Shown piece by piece: positions 12,421 to 23,266 of a DNA stretch of 64,000 nt. Each line of letters opens with the position of its first letter. Position 1 is the first letter of the stretch. Made by a program: the position numbers and the translations under genes. The notes under the pieces were generated by a model. The model was not told where the DNA came from. It worked only from the letters and a program-made list of their open reading frames with translations, and searched no databases. Origin of the DNA: Chara braunii (lineage: Eukaryota > Streptophyta > Charophyceae > Charales > Characeae); the NCBI GenBank assembly GCA_003427395.1, contig BFEA01000234.1, forward strand, positions 171,727 through 235,726, given 5' to 3'.

Positions 12421-13549
12421 TGGAAAAAGTCCCAGTCTGCGTATGCCCTCAGACCCCGAAATCTCGGCAAACAGAACAAAGCCAGCAAAGTTTCTCAGCA
12501 AATATATATTTCTCAGTTCGTAACTTCGTACCTGTCCTTTTATTTTTTTATTTTTTTATTTTTTGTACCGCACAATCTTCAAGTAGTACTACGTTTTCTA
12601 TTCTGTTCCGCAGAGCAGCAGATGTAGTTTGTCTATTTGTTTGTATAGGTCTCATAAATATACGAGTAATGAATGTGTCTGTAAATTGGTGGAACACTTT
12701 GCATCAACCTTCTAGTATTTTAGCCAATGGGGTAGTACTACATGAATGGCATTGCATGTTTCTAATCTGATGCTCATCTTTCTGATGTTGACTAGCTTTT
12801 TTTTTTTTGAATGTTAACTGTGATTTTTCTATCAATCTGAGAGTGAAAAGGTTTTGCCAGAAAGTTGATGATCTACGAGGAGATGCAGACGGTTAAAAAA
12901 AAAAAAAAAAAAAGGTCTAATATCTGTCTGTCATGTGGGGCAACAAGCAGTAAGTTTGCGCTGCTGCTTTTTTTCTTCACGATTTGTTTGATGCCATCCT
13001 CCTGTCCTCAGCCTTGGACAGTCAATCTGTGCTGTAATCTTTAATCAGGCCTGATTACAGTTGACGAAAGAGATGTTTGGTTTGGCTCTCTCTGTACTAC
13101 TTGTACTTGTGGGTGTTGTGTATTCAATGACATGCCAGTTATTTCATATTAAACTTCGAAGTTAACTGTGCTCCTCTTAGGTCGCTGATGGCTTTCGCCT
13201 TCCATGTGAACGTCATGAAGGTAGGTCGGCAGACCTCAAGGTCTTGCTTTCTCTTCGTAGCTCACTGATGCCTTTCGCCTTCCACTTTATAATCAAACTA
13301 CAAGTTCGGGTGGTGAGCACTCTGTCACAGATCTGAAAATTTTCCACTTCAGTTTGAATTGAACCACCTAGTACGGACAGTATGGTACTACATTGAGAGC
13401 TTGGGCTCCGTTCTCATGGCCGCAGAATTTGCAAGACAGCATCCGCAAGGACCGCAACAACCGGTTTCTCTAACGCTGAAAAGTTTGTTTCTGCTGGAGA
13501 ACCGCTCCTGGCGTGAAGAGCTAACTGTCCCGCTGCAAAGATCGTGGAG
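12421..13549 (+). promoter_or_regulatory. Upstream region of the BTB gene (promoter/5' UTR not resolved)
   Basis: This 1.1-kb AT-rich stretch precedes the BTB gene and is free of foldback elements. A TATATATTT run at 12502 is too far upstream to call as a TATA box without transcript data. Two related sentences, gctgatggctttcgccttcca and ctgatgcctttcgccttcca (13186, 13266), form a short direct duplication about 80 bp apart. An upstream intron or exon cannot be excluded. Confidence 0.3.
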
Positions 13550-15337
13550 ATGGAGGACCGACAGGCTATCCCATACCTGTCCTTGCGACCGGCAGAAGAG
13601 GACAAGGAAGATGCAAAACAGGCGAAAGAGGTGGTTGCTGCGATGCAAACCATGCTCGATCGTCCGGAATTGCTTGATGTCACATTTGTCTGCACGGCGT
13701 CCAAAGAGGTTCGGGCGAATCGGGCGTTGTTGGCAGGCAGGAGCGAGTACTTCTCCAAAATGCTTTATGGGGACATGAAGGAGGGNTCCATGGACAGAAT
13801 ACCTCTTCCTGAGGTTCAGGCAGACAGTCTGCAGACTGTGATCAGTTACCTGCATGGGTGTCCCCTTAGGTGGAAACCTGACACCTGCTGGGAGGGCGTC
13901 TTGGACACGTACATGCTCGCAGAGCAGTATCAGGTGAACAGCTTGTGCGAAAGGGTCTTGCTGTGGGTGTCTAGGCTTGGTTATGCAAGCGAACTGGGGG
14001 AACTACTGAACGCCGCGATCCCTAGGCAAGCAGACGACATACTGAAAATTGCTCTGACGGTAATGAATGACGTCCTTGTCGTGGATTCAACGACATTTCG
14101 AGGGTGGAGCAAGGAGAGCATCGTGTACTGTCTAGACAATGCTCGCTTTCATCCAAACGTAACAGAAACGCTGGTCGCCGAGGCCGTGCTTTCAGCAGTA
14201 TCCGATACTACCCTTTTCGTTGACAAAGAAAAGACCAAGACCGTGCCAGAGCAGCCAGATTCACCGGCAGCTGAAGAACCTATGGATTCTGTCGCGCCGG
14301 CGGCTGGATCTGAGAAAGAAACGGGCGCCAAGGACAGTGAGACAGCAGCAAAAAAGGTTTTACCATCAGGTGAGGATGTGAGAGTGCCGGCGGTGGAAGA
14401 AGTTTCACCAGCCGAAGAATCTATACATCATTATGTTGAGTCAAGAGAAACCTCTGAAAAAGACGACGGTACTGACGAGGATTGTGATGCAGCAGAGAGA
14501 GAGGTGGTGCTATCGAGGAAGGATGTGCAGGACATATTCAAAGGTCACATTAACCTTCCTTTGATTGAATCCTCCTTTCTGCAGGAGAGGATAGAGCCAC
14601 TGCGAATCCTACGGCTGGAGGCACTCCTTGCAGCCTACAGAGTGCAGGGCATCTGCTTTTCCAGGGGAATGCCTCCCAGTTCTTTCTTTACAATGCCATG
14701 GCGATCCATGTGTCACAAACCACCCTTCGCACCTGTGGAAACAAGGAAAGGTGGAATTCGCAACGCGTACAATAAGGTCTTATTTCCGTCCTTGTGGTCC
14801 GTAAGGAATGAAAAATGCGAGAGTTTAGAAGAGGTACCACAGCGGGTGGTGCGGTCCGATACAAAGTATGACGGTCTCACGATGATGAAGCTACCGCTTC
14901 GTAGCGGCAAGCATATCTGGAGAGTGCGGGTCCTGACAAAATTTCGCCGTTGTTACGTGGGGGTTGTTTCATCAGCCACCAAGGGACTCGCAGACCTTCC
15001 AACGATGGATGACCCTTGGATGCTGTCCAGTGAGCATGCGACTTGGGTCACAGCACCTTGGGAACTGTGTCCAACTTTTCTTGCCTCATCGAAGTTGGAG
15101 AGGTTCGATGAATCTGGAGCCGCCGTTGTCGTGATATTGGATATGAAGAAGAGGGCACTGACGTTTGCGAATGATTTGGAAAGCTACCTCAGGCACAGTG
15201 GGGAGTACCCTCAGGCCTATCTCAAACTTCCATGTGATGGCCCACTGTACCCAGCGTTGTTTATAGAAGGCCCTGGTTGCGCCGATATAGAATGGATTGA
15301 GAGTTCTCCCCGTGAACAATTTGTCCGTCCCATTTAA
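13550..15337 (+). CDS. BTB/POZ-BACK-SPRY domain protein
   Basis: A 595-residue protein. Residues about 37-142 form a BTB/POZ fold (DVTFVC strand, the ALLAGRSEYFSKML core, then YMLAEQYQVNSLC), which in known families mediates dimerisation and often Cullin-3 binding. Residues about 145-220 look like a BACK helical region. Residues 225-320 are an acidic Glu/Ser linker. Residues about 405-590 resemble a SPRY/B30.2 domain (GKHIWRVRVL, RCYVGVVS, late LYPALF strand), usually a substrate-binding module. A role as an E3-ligase adaptor is inference. I chose the ATG at 13550 (G at -3 and +4); an in-frame GTG six bases upstream is unlikely in a eukaryote. The N at 13786 falls in a GGN codon, so residue 79 is Gly whatever the base. 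No intron is needed within the frame. This is the only convincing host gene in the window. Confidence 0.85.
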   Translation: MEDRQAIPYLSLRPAEEDKEDAKQAKEVVAAMQTMLDRPELLDVTFVCTASKEVRANRALLAGRSEYFSKMLYGDMKEXSMDRIPLPEVQADSLQTVISYLHGCPLRWKPDTCWEGVLDTYMLAEQYQVNSLCERVLLWVSRLGYASELGELLNAAIPRQADDILKIALTVMNDVLVVDSTTFRGWSKESIVYCLDNARFHPNVTETLVAEAVLSAVSDTTLFVDKEKTKTVPEQPDSPAAEEPMDSVAPAAGSEKETGAKDSETAAKKVLPSGEDVRVPAVEEVSPAEESIHHYVESRETSEKDDGTDEDCDAAEREVVLSRKDVQDIFKGHINLPLIESSFLQERIEPLRILRLEALLAAYRVQGICFSRGMPPSSFFTMPWRSMCHKPPFAPVETRKGGIRNAYNKVLFPSLWSVRNEKCESLEEVPQRVVRSDTKYDGLTMMKLPLRSGKHIWRVRVLTKFRRCYVGVVSSATKGLADLPTMDDPWMLSSEHATWVTAPWELCPTFLASSKLERFDESGAAVVVILDMKKRALTFANDLESYLRHSGEYPQAYLKLPCDGPLYPALFIEGPGCADIEWIESSPREQFVRPI

Positions 15338-15521
15338 GCGACCCCCCCCCCCCTCTCCCACCATTAAACTAAGCCCGATGGCAGGTAGGTTGAAAATATC
15401 CATCATTTTTCAGCGCACACAATCGTTTGGCAGTCCTGGAATCAAATGAGGTCATCGCAAAGATGGTTTGCGATGTTGCCTGTCTACCTTGGGACATCTT
15501 GCCACACTTGATGATCTAGCC

Positions 15522-15580
<59 letters not shown>

Positions 15581-16309
15581 CATAAGTGATGTATAGGATA
15601 CATACATGCTTTTTACTTCCGCCAGGTACTTCTGTTATGAAATGGATTCCAACTCCAATTGAACATTTTAAACTGTGTGCTATTTTCCACGTGTGCCATG
15701 CACCGTGAGACCGGACTGAACACTGGAGTGCAGTGGAGTCAGTGGAGTCAGAATCAAATCCATAGAGGAGTGTACCACATCTTTTTTTTTTTTTTAAGGG
15801 GTGTACCACATCTTAATATCTTGGATGTGTCGATCGCTGATGGCTACATCAGATGAGGCTGTGAAAAAAAAAAATCAAGTGGAAAGCAATGGCATTGAGC
15901 TGTATACGCCAATCTTCAGAACTCCATGCTGCGGTAGGAATTTTTCCAGATTGACATACCCACCAGTCCAAAGGCAGTAGGCTGCCCTCTTCAGAAGCAT
16001 CTGCATATTGAGGAAATGCCGAGAACAATCGAAAGCTGGTGGTTGGTCTACAGTGCTAAAGCCCTTTGGCCAGCAGCTAGGGCATGAGTGGTCATGATGC
16101 GGGCTAGCAACGCCAGTGCTATTCAGGGCGGCTAGGCCAGAGGCAGGCAAGAAGAGAGAGTTGGGGAGGTGGAGTTTGGGCCTGGGGGGCGGAATCAGAT
16201 GAGAAGACTCACGAGAGCCGCTGGGAGGGAGGAGGCCAAGGAGACTGAACTTGGAGTTCTTCAGGGTGGAGCTTCAGCATTGTATTTTGTTTTGGCGGAA
16301 ACTACGCGG
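15338..16309. other. 3' flank of the BTB gene and non-coding DNA
   Basis: A C-run (15344-15352) and attaaacta (15363) follow the stop codon; a polyadenylation site cannot be fixed. A (GT)n array lies at 15523-15579 and a duplicated gtgtaccacatctt word at 15770/15801 flanks a T-run. No further gene is recognised. Confidence 0.5.
15523..15579. repeat. (GT)n microsatellite
   Basis: About 28 GT units without interruption, starting just after gcct. Confidence 0.98.
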
Positions 16310-16484
16310 GAGTCACAAAAATGAGGTATAACTTCTAATTGCACTTTGGGCCAAGATAGTACAGTTTCAAATTGCAGTTCGGGCAATGTATACAACCCAC
16401 CTTTCTGGCCAGGTGCAGGGTACCCCAAGTGCAATTGCAAACTGTGCCCCATTCTGCAATTATAACTCGTTTTTTGTGACCCTA
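16310..16484. mobile_element. Foldback element, TCACAAAAA family
   Basis: Outer inverted words are gtcacaaaaatgaggtataa (16312) and ttataactcgttttttgtga (16460). Inside them, attgcactttggg (16340) pairs with a ccccaagtgcaat block (16423-16435). The centre carries a further attgcagtt/aattgcaaac symmetry. Non-coding. Confidence 0.7.
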
Positions 16485-17084
16485 CTGAAGTTTCCCCTTA
16501 AAGTTTGATTTGTCTTCGCTACAGCCAGTGGCACATAATTGTGTACGACTCAGGCATTGATTGGTGAGCAGGCTTCATTCAATTTGCCTAGAGTAGGTAC
16601 TGACTACTGATGTGACCAAGTAATTTCTCCGCAATGATCATGAAAGACCAACATAATTATTCCCTGCTGATCGAGAAGCTAACGGGGAGTTGAAGGGATG
16701 TTTTTTTCTTTCTTCAACAACAGACCTCAGAGTCTGCATTTGTCAATGTTTTGAGCCTGGCGTCAGTGGCGTGTGATTGCATCAGTGTCACGGCAATGCC
16801 GCCCCTTTTGCCATGCTTCCGAGTCAATGACGGAAACGTCGCTCAAGCTGATTGTTGATAACACATAATATGTGTGCAAGTGGTTTCAGATTGAATTTGC
16901 TCTTTGCATTTTCCTTGGCAATGCATGAAAATTATTTCCATTCAAGTTGCTCGTGCAGATCCCACACGAATTCTTGCTGCCCCGTCTGTCGTCAGGTTGT
17001 GCAGTGTTCATTACATGGCTGGGCACTGGCAGTGTTTCCCTCTCTCTACGTGGACACATCTGGATGGTTGCACATGACCACCAA
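16485..17084. other. Non-coding interval
   Basis: No gene is recognised; frames are short. T- and A-rich runs occur near 16700. Confidence 0.5.
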
Positions 17085-17332
17085 CTTCTTCTTCTTCTTG
17101 CTTCTTCTTCTTGTTCTTCTTCTTGCTTCTTGCTTCTTCTTCTTCTTCAGAATTTTGCTTCTTCTTATTCAGAATCTTGTTTCTTCTTCTTGCTTCTTCT
17201 TCTTCTTCTTGCATGAAGTTCTTCTTCTTTCTTCTTCTTCTTCTTCTTCTTCTTCTTCTTCTTCTTCTTCTTCTTCTTCTGCTTGGTTCTTCCGCTTCTT
17301 CTTCTTGCTGCTTCTTCTGCTTGCTTAGGAGA
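17085..17332. repeat. (CTT)n trinucleotide array, interrupted
   Basis: CTT repeats with tgc interruptions; the longest uninterrupted block is 17229-17280. The reading frames through it are poly-Leu/Ser/Phe or poly-Lys/Glu artefacts. A second, shorter array lies at 17738-17808. Confidence 0.95.
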
Positions 17333-18210
17333 GAAGGTTAACCGACCCCCCAATTCTCACCCTCATTTATAAAAAAAAACAAAGGGTCATTTTAACAATA
17401 CTTTACACCAATCTGTAGAGTGCACTTCTTGTTAACATATTGTAAAAAAAAAACGAAAAAAAAAACAAAAAACATATAAAACAGCAAGCTGAAAGTGCAC
17501 TTTCATGAAATTTCACCAACATTTCAATTTGTCGATTTTCACAATCTTCACCGCTGCCCAAAACAACCATCTCCAGGAACCCAACAAACACCAAACTTGG
17601 CACATAAAGACCTTTACCAAAAACAAAACAGGCCAGAAATTTCACCAACATTTCAATTTGTCAATTTTCACACTTTTCAGGGTGGTGAAGGTTACCCTAG
17701 GGGTGAAAAGTGAGGGTACATGTTATTCATTTGTGTGCTGCTTCTTCTTGTTGCTTCTTCTTCTTCTTCTTCTTCTTCTTCTTGCTTCTTCTTCTTTTTC
17801 TTTTCCTGTGCATTAGTTAGGGTACCTTGTCAGTCTGTGATAAGCTCACTGAGATCACATAGATCACAAATGCGTCATAACTGCTGGAGGAATCATACGA
17901 CTATGGGTGAATGTAAAGGGAGGCGTAGGGATGGACAGGGGGATGGTAATCAATCGACTCGAGGGAGCTTGGAGGAAATTTCAGAATGACGATAAAAATA
18001 AGGGAAATGGAAGGACATAGCAGGGATATTGTGGCAAAATGGATGGGGCCATAGGTAGCTGACAGGTAGGGAAGAATTTCAAATATTAGCATGACAGAGG
18101 GGGATAGGTAATCGACGACGACGTGAATGGTAAGAAGAGAGTACAAGGAACAAACTAAAACAGACAGGCAACTTATGAGCAGGGGCATTTGGACATTAGA
18201 GGAGGAATAA
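17333..18210. other. Non-coding interval with a 35-bp direct duplication
   Basis: A sentence atttcaccaacatttcaatt, then tgtc-attttcaca, occurs at 17508 and 17640 in the same orientation, bracketing about 100 bp. Both copies sit between the two CTT arrays, so the whole block (CTT array, duplication, CTT array) may be one old tandem duplication. No gene is recognised. Confidence 0.5.
17738..17808. repeat. (CTT)n array
   Basis: An imperfect CTT repeat, sister to the larger array 400 bp upstream. Confidence 0.9.
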
Positions 18211-18262
18211 CTACGATTTCGTCAAAATGGACATTTTTTATTTTTTGAACGAAATTGAAAGT
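18211..18262 (-). repeat. Conserved 3' terminal segment of E1
   Basis: This segment contains cgatttcgtcaaaa, then attttttattttttg and cgaaattgaaagtc. The same words in the same order occur at 27089-27140 at the end of E2, where coding similarity has already ended. That makes it the likely non-coding terminus of the element. Confidence 0.65.
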
Positions 18263-18308
18263 CGGATGTTTTTCCTTGAATTGTCCTCATTTGCGAATTA
18301 TTTATGAC

Positions 18309-18445
18309 AGGACAAGGGGGGTAAGGGATAAGGGGTCAAGGGGTATGGGGTATGGGGCAAGGGGCAAGGGGTAAGGGGTAAGAGGTAAGCGGTATGGGGT
18401 AAGGGAAAATGAATTGGGGCTAAGGGGGGTCGGGGGTTAGATGTA
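18309..18445 (-). repeat. GGGGTAA/GGGGCAA heptamer array (E1 tail)
   Basis: Degenerate heptamers aaggggtaaggggta with variants repeat about 18 times. A homologous array lies at 27198-27270 in the same position relative to the Ulp1 module of E2, so it belongs to the element. Confidence 0.85.
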
Positions 18446-18663
18446 AGTGTTTGTCACATACTCGTTTCTTGCCTCTATAAATCATTCCCACATTAACCAT
18501 TTTTTTCATAAGATGTCTGTCTTGCACGGCCAGTTACCTTTTTGAACGCATCATTAATCCTAAGTACTCTTGCGAGCTTATCTTCTCATATTAGCCTCTC
18601 TACTTATGCTCACTGCATGGTCGTCTCATATGCTTGGACAACTATTGTAACTGACTCATATGT

Positions 18664-19487
18664 CTACTCCACAACAGCCACATCAAAAACTATCCGGCAT
18701 CGTAGTCTCTTAGTATCATCTGATTTGAAGGTGAATGGCGGGAGAAACCATCTGAGATTCGCCAACAGTGATGCATATGTGAGCATAAATACACTGCACT
18801 CGTTGAAGTCACGCTGCTTTGGAATTCCGTCCACTACCCATCGATGGTTGAAGTTTTCGGTGTCAATCTCTTGACATTGTTCGACCGATCTCATGTACAA
18901 AAATTTTGTGAACCCCCCTATCACCTTCTTTGCGAGTTCAACATTTGGTGTCAGGGAAGCGTAGCACTTCAATTTTATACGCCTCAGGTCCATCATTACG
19001 ATTGTCCAGTGTTCGTTGTGCGTGGCATGAAAACGTGCAATAATCAAATTCATGTCGCTTATCACAACCTCTGTGAACCATTTGCGAACCATATCGTATT
19101 GGAACTTCATATTGCTATCAAATAGTATGGAAAAAAAAATGAGCTGAGAATTGTTATTTTAGGAATGCACCCCTTTCCTGTTCTAGCCATATTCTCATTC
19201 TTCGAGTTGCAATTCTCGCGATTCACACGCCACTCGTTAGCTAGTCGGACGAGATTAAAATAGAAATTCACTATCTCCTCGTTCAACCTTTTTTTTTCTA
19301 TCATGCGCAAGCTAAAATCGTTCATTGTCATCGCCAGTTCTTCTTTCGTGTCTTCGTTAAATGAGTTTGCTATGACGTCTCTATTCTCGATTTGCACTCG
19401 ATTTGCACTGGCAGTCGCGTGAGTGCCTCCATCTCGTGCTTCGTCAAGTTCATTGTTGCCAAGTGTACGGTCCATCCTTTTTTGCAC
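18664..19487 (-). pseudogene. Ulp1/C48-like protease module of E1
   Basis: Two minus-strand frames (19487 to 19107, then 19110 to 18664) join at a frameshift near 19.11 kb. The first carries the LNEEIVNFYFNL entry motif typical of Ulp1/SENP proteases; the second carries EHWTIVMMDLRR and FNECSVFMLTYA. By comparison with Ulp1, the catalytic His is present (HW), the catalytic Cys is present (codon at 18796-18798, with Ser replacing the usual following Gly), but the catalytic Asp is replaced by Ala (CYASL instead of YDSL, codon at 18959-18961). Ulp1 family enzymes process SUMO or related tails; plant transposons often carry such domains with unknown function. Here it is inactivated by both the frameshift and the Asp loss. 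Confidence 0.65.
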
Positions 19488-19881
19488 CTCCTGTTATCCT
19501 CCATTGTCGTTTGCGTTGCACATGACAACGGACCATATCTTTTTGTGAATTACTGTTCCAAGACGTGCAGTTATAATCATGTTGATTATATGTAGTTTGT
19601 TGCAGTAACGCATATTGAGGGTTATCTTAACGGAGCGAGGTGCTAAAAAAAAAATTGGTGGTTGCGGAGTGGAAATCGTTACACTCTTACATATTAACGC
19701 ACTTTCGTCACTTGCATAAACTGCACTAACAATGTTATATGACATTACCACACTAATAATTATACTCACTTGAGATTCGTCGCGGTTGATATATGCATTA
19801 TACAATACCGATAAAAAGAGATAAAAACGTATACGTATCTACAGTTTCACATATTCATTGAAAGTTTTATGAAGAGGTAAG

Positions 19882-19962
19882 GGGGAGGAGAGAGAGAGAG
19901 AGAGAGAGAGAGGAGAAAGAGAGATAGACAGAAAGAGAGAAAAAAAAGAAAAAAAAAAATTA
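19882..19962. repeat. GA-rich microsatellite within E1
   Basis: A (GA)n core at 19889-19911 plus A-rich flanks, in the non-coding spacer between the acidic linker and the Ulp1 module. E2 has a (CA)n array in the equivalent spacer. Confidence 0.85.
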
Positions 19963-20291
19963 TTATGTATCATAGATGACACTTGTATTTTCCATCTTCT
20001 CAAATTCCAAGCGCAATCGATTATTTCATCACGCGCCTCCTTCCAAATATTTATCTAGGTTGCGTACAAGCACTTGCACGCATACAAACACACACGTGTC
20101 CCATATATACATACATATGCACACTTTCCCCTTACTCACATACGAACTCATACATCACCCTCTGTATATCTCTATACATTCATCTTTTGTTTTTTCGTTT
20201 TTTCTCTTGTGTACCGTCTGGTGGGTTGATCTCCTTCATCCACTTCCTTTTGTCCATCGTCATCATCTCTGACATCCTCTGCATGTGTGTC

Positions 20292-21947
20292 CTACCCTTC
20301 ATCGCTTAGTGAAATACAATTAATCACATGTTGGGATGTATTAGACCCTTTAAGCTTCCCTTTCCCTCCATTCTCCGCCTCAATCAACAGATTCATTATC
20401 TCATCGGAATCTTTTTGCGCCTGACTCGCACGTTTTGTATACGCACCTTGTTGCATTCCATCTGCAACCTCCACGTTCGCGGTAGGAGTGAGAGTCTCCA
20501 TCTGCGATGCACTCTCATGACTCATTAGAGGAGACTCGTACGATTCAAACTCATATTTCTCTTTGTTGACAGTTGTTTGGCTCATTACTTCCCCAACACT
20601 TACAACAAACTTCACCGTCCTCTCCGCAAGCCGTGAGCATCCCTCTATGATACTCTTGATGCCTTGGCATGCGGGGGGTTGTTCGATCTTCCAATCAATG
20701 CTCTTGTATGAACGGTTTGATGGAAAGTCATAAAATTTATGTTGATATTCCAAACGATTGTCCAATCCATGCGTAGACAATCGAACAACAATTGTGTCTT
20801 TTTCGATATAGCAAGTTTGTCCACCCCCTCGTTTTCGCACTTGACCCGAAACATGATTTCGCTCTTCGTTACTAGCAGCCACATATCTTCTATCAGTCTG
20901 GGTTTGGCTTTCCATCCTGATAATAGATGCAGTGTCATCATCCACTCCCCCTTGTAAACGCACGACTCGAAAATATCTGTGTGCCACAAAATGTGATGCC
21001 CCCATTTCTTAGACGACAATTCTAGCACCTTGTCTTGAACGAAGAACGACTGTGGACTTTTTTTGCACAATGCAGTGGGGAATATCATCATCTGGCATAA
21101 CTTTGGAATGACACCTGGAACAGCCAGGTCATCCTCGCCAGCATCTTCGAGCATATCATGACCCATGTTTCCCCCAGATGTTTGACCTCCCCGAAACCCG
21201 TAACGATTGCCATGAATGAGAGTATTCTGAAGTGCTTGGAGGGGCGTCTGTAAATCCTTCGGGAATGCTTCAACGAAACTTGCCCTGTTGTTCATGTGAG
21301 GTGCAGGACCGCTCACACCTCTCGAGTTCGTGCGACCTTCTTTTGGATTCTCGTTCTGTATGTTGCATCCCGACACACTTTGCACTTTCTCTCCAACACC
21401 TCCACCCTCTCGCAAATGTTTCACCCGCAAATTGATTTTCAGGTCCGAGTTTTTTGTCTCTTCATCGCTCTCGATTGGACACCATGCGTCTGTTCTCTTA
21501 GCGATGTCACTGTAGTCATCGTATGTCAGCAGGGTCCGATTTCTCGCCAACTTCATCTCTTCGTATCGCCCTACAAATATAGCGAAACGCGCCCACCTGC
21601 GCTTTGGGGTAACCACTATACGCTTCCCAAGCCATTGCTTTGCGAACTATGTAGTCGTGCTCGCATGACGTCCTTGGTTGGCCTTCGAACAGGTACTCCC
21701 ACATCTTGTTTTTCTTCTTGCCCTGCTTGTGGTATATGTCCCTGTCCGGACGGTGTGTGGTCTTTTCCCTCTCAACCTTGCAATCATTTCTCGCGTCCTT
21801 TCCAAGAATGTCGATGACCTTCCTCAAGTACGAGATGTCTTTCGATAACGCATCACATGCAAAAACATAGTAGCCTGTGTGCAAAAACTCCCACACAAGT
21901 CCAGCATGCGGCTTTCCGAGAAGTATCACTCCCTGGTCCTTGTGCAA
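20292..21947 (-). pseudogene. Middle modules of E1 (HAGLVWEF, WGHHILW, acidic linker)
   Basis: Three overlapping minus-strand frames (21947-21516, 21616-20645, 21005-20292) reproduce the E2 protein at 29293-31197 in order. The first has GVILLGKPHAGLVWEF and then the RPDRDIYHKQGKKK block; the second has KKWGHHILWHTDIFESCV; the third has HKFYDF, then YKSIDWKIEQPPACQGI, then a Ser/Thr/Glu-rich linker. At least two frameshifts (about 21.55 and 20.8 kb) separate them. The LLGKPHAGLVWE word and the following acidic FACD could be the first strand-loop of a nucleotide- or SAM-binding Rossmann fold, but this is a guess. Confidence 0.55.
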
Positions 21948-22327
21948 AAACGAATTTCACCACCTTTGCAACCGTGACGGTTGTCGTTCCCACCGTTCAT
22001 ATTCCTCTCTTTCAATTCCTTCATCGTCGTCGTGCTTCGCTGTGTACCTTTTGAAATAATTTTCCTCAACGTTGAGCTCCACTAGCTCCGCCTCCGACCG
22101 AGGGACCCTCGTGACCTTCTTGAGGTTGTCGCCCTCGGCATGTAAGCCAGCTCTTGTGAGCTGCCTTCGACCTTCGGCCCTCGGCCTCGAGTGACTTCAT
22201 AGAGGCTCGAAGAGCTATCGTTCCTCCAACGCCTTCGTGGGAGCTTGAATTAGGCGCCATCTCGTCCTTATTATTGACTTGCTAGTTTCCGCATTTGTTG
22301 ACATCCATGCCAACCCAGATAGCGTTT

Positions 22328-22700
22328 TCAAGTCCTAGGTATCACTTCTACGTCCTCCCAATTGTAAAGGTGTCGCATTACAGTCTTTTGTTGTTTCCGC
22401 GGTGGAAAAACGATTAAAATTGAATAACTGCCGCACATTTGGACATCATTTTGTGTGGAACATCGAATTCGTCCGGCGACCATGCAAAACAATGCGATAG
22501 GGTTTAGAGATCGAGGATGGCGTCCTTGCAATTCAAGTTTGTGGTTGCGGTCACAACTTCGTCGGCCATGGGCAGCAACTCCTTTGGGTGCATGCTCATC
22601 GGCAACAATGTTGACCGTCGCCTTTTTTTTCCCCAACACAGATGAAGCGCAACGTCTTTACCTGACGCAACTCTGCTGTCAGCAAGTCCACCTTCCCTGT
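22328..22700 (-). pseudogene. Upstream module fragment of E1 (NWEDVEV module)
   Basis: Two minus frames contain MADEVVTATTNLNCKDAILD and, after a frameshift, ILIVFPPRKQQKTVM followed by YNWEDVEVI. They match E2 residues near 31.5-31.8 kb (EEVVGTARGMKIRATILD; IIFAPMKHQKQVM; YNWDDVEVL). Similarity fades at about 22.70 kb, which I take as the 5' break of E1. The segment from 21950 to 22327 between this and the next module contains no matching frame and may be intron or decayed sequence. Confidence 0.5.
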
Positions 22701-23176
22701 TGCCTAGTACTCGAAAACACATCATTCCAATAGATGAGAAGTGAGATGGCACGAGAGTCGAAGGCCGCCTAAATAAAACAAACCCTTGGGAGACCGATGC
22801 CCGAACCTGGCCTACTGGGACCAGCCGTCCCAGACTGAACACAGTCTCAGAGTCGTGAAACGAAAGAGAGGCCATGAGATTGGAGAGACAGAAACAGGGG
22901 CAGCCAGGCCGCAACCTTATTTTTCTTGGGACGTCTGCAGCGGGGATTTTCTGTACATTCTTATTTTTTTAAATTCCTGACCTCATTGCGCTAAGTATAT
23001 TATGTGTTATTTCTCTTCTCTACTATCTTCCTACTTTTTTTTTCTCTCTCCTTTCCTCTCTTCTCTCTCCTACCTCCTACCTCCTACCTGTCTCTCCTAT
23101 CTCCTTTCTTTGCCACTTTCTTCTTTTTTTTCCTTTTCTTCTCTTCTCTTCTCTTCTCTCCTCTTCCCCCTCCCCC
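22701..23176. other. Non-coding interval ending in a CT-rich stretch at a gap
   Basis: No gene is recognised. From about 22990 the sequence becomes strongly pyrimidine-rich (tctcct/tctt runs), a likely cause of the assembly gap. Confidence 0.5.
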
Positions 23177-23266
23177 NNNNNNNNNNNNNNNNNNNNNNNN
23201 NNNNNNNNNNNNNNNNNNNNNNNNNNNNNNNNNNNNNNNNNNNNNNNNNNNNNNNNNNNNNNNNNN
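23177..23266. other. Assembly gap (90 N)
   Basis: An unbroken run of N inside a CT-rich tract that continues on the other side with ccccc-ttttctttt. Confidence 0.99.

Larger units (their letters stand above)
18211..22700 (-). mobile_element. E1: truncated copy of a Ulp1-encoding mobile gene family
   Basis: Read on the minus strand, 22700 to 18664 encodes in order the same modules as the C-terminal half of E2 (27.1-32.9 kb): the NWEDVEV module, the HAGLVWEF module, the WGHHILW module, an acidic linker and a Ulp1-like protease. Similarity is at the protein level (my eye estimate is about a third identity), so the copies are old. Frameshifts split nearly every module. The N-terminal and ParB-like parts of E2 are missing. 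The 3' tail shared with E2 starts at a tacgatttcgtcaaaa word (18212) and includes a GGGGTAA array. Confidence 0.65.

Noticed and set aside
13359-13778. Plus-strand 139-codon frame overlapping the start of the BTB gene
   Set aside because: It is out of phase with the well-supported BTB domain and has no recognisable content.
16852-17341. Leu/Ser/Phe-rich frames as membrane proteins
   Set aside because: They are translations of the CTT array.
18309-18445. Interstitial telomere
   Set aside because: The heptamer is GGGGTAA, not the plant TTTAGGG, and a sister array sits in the same place in E2, so it belongs to the element.
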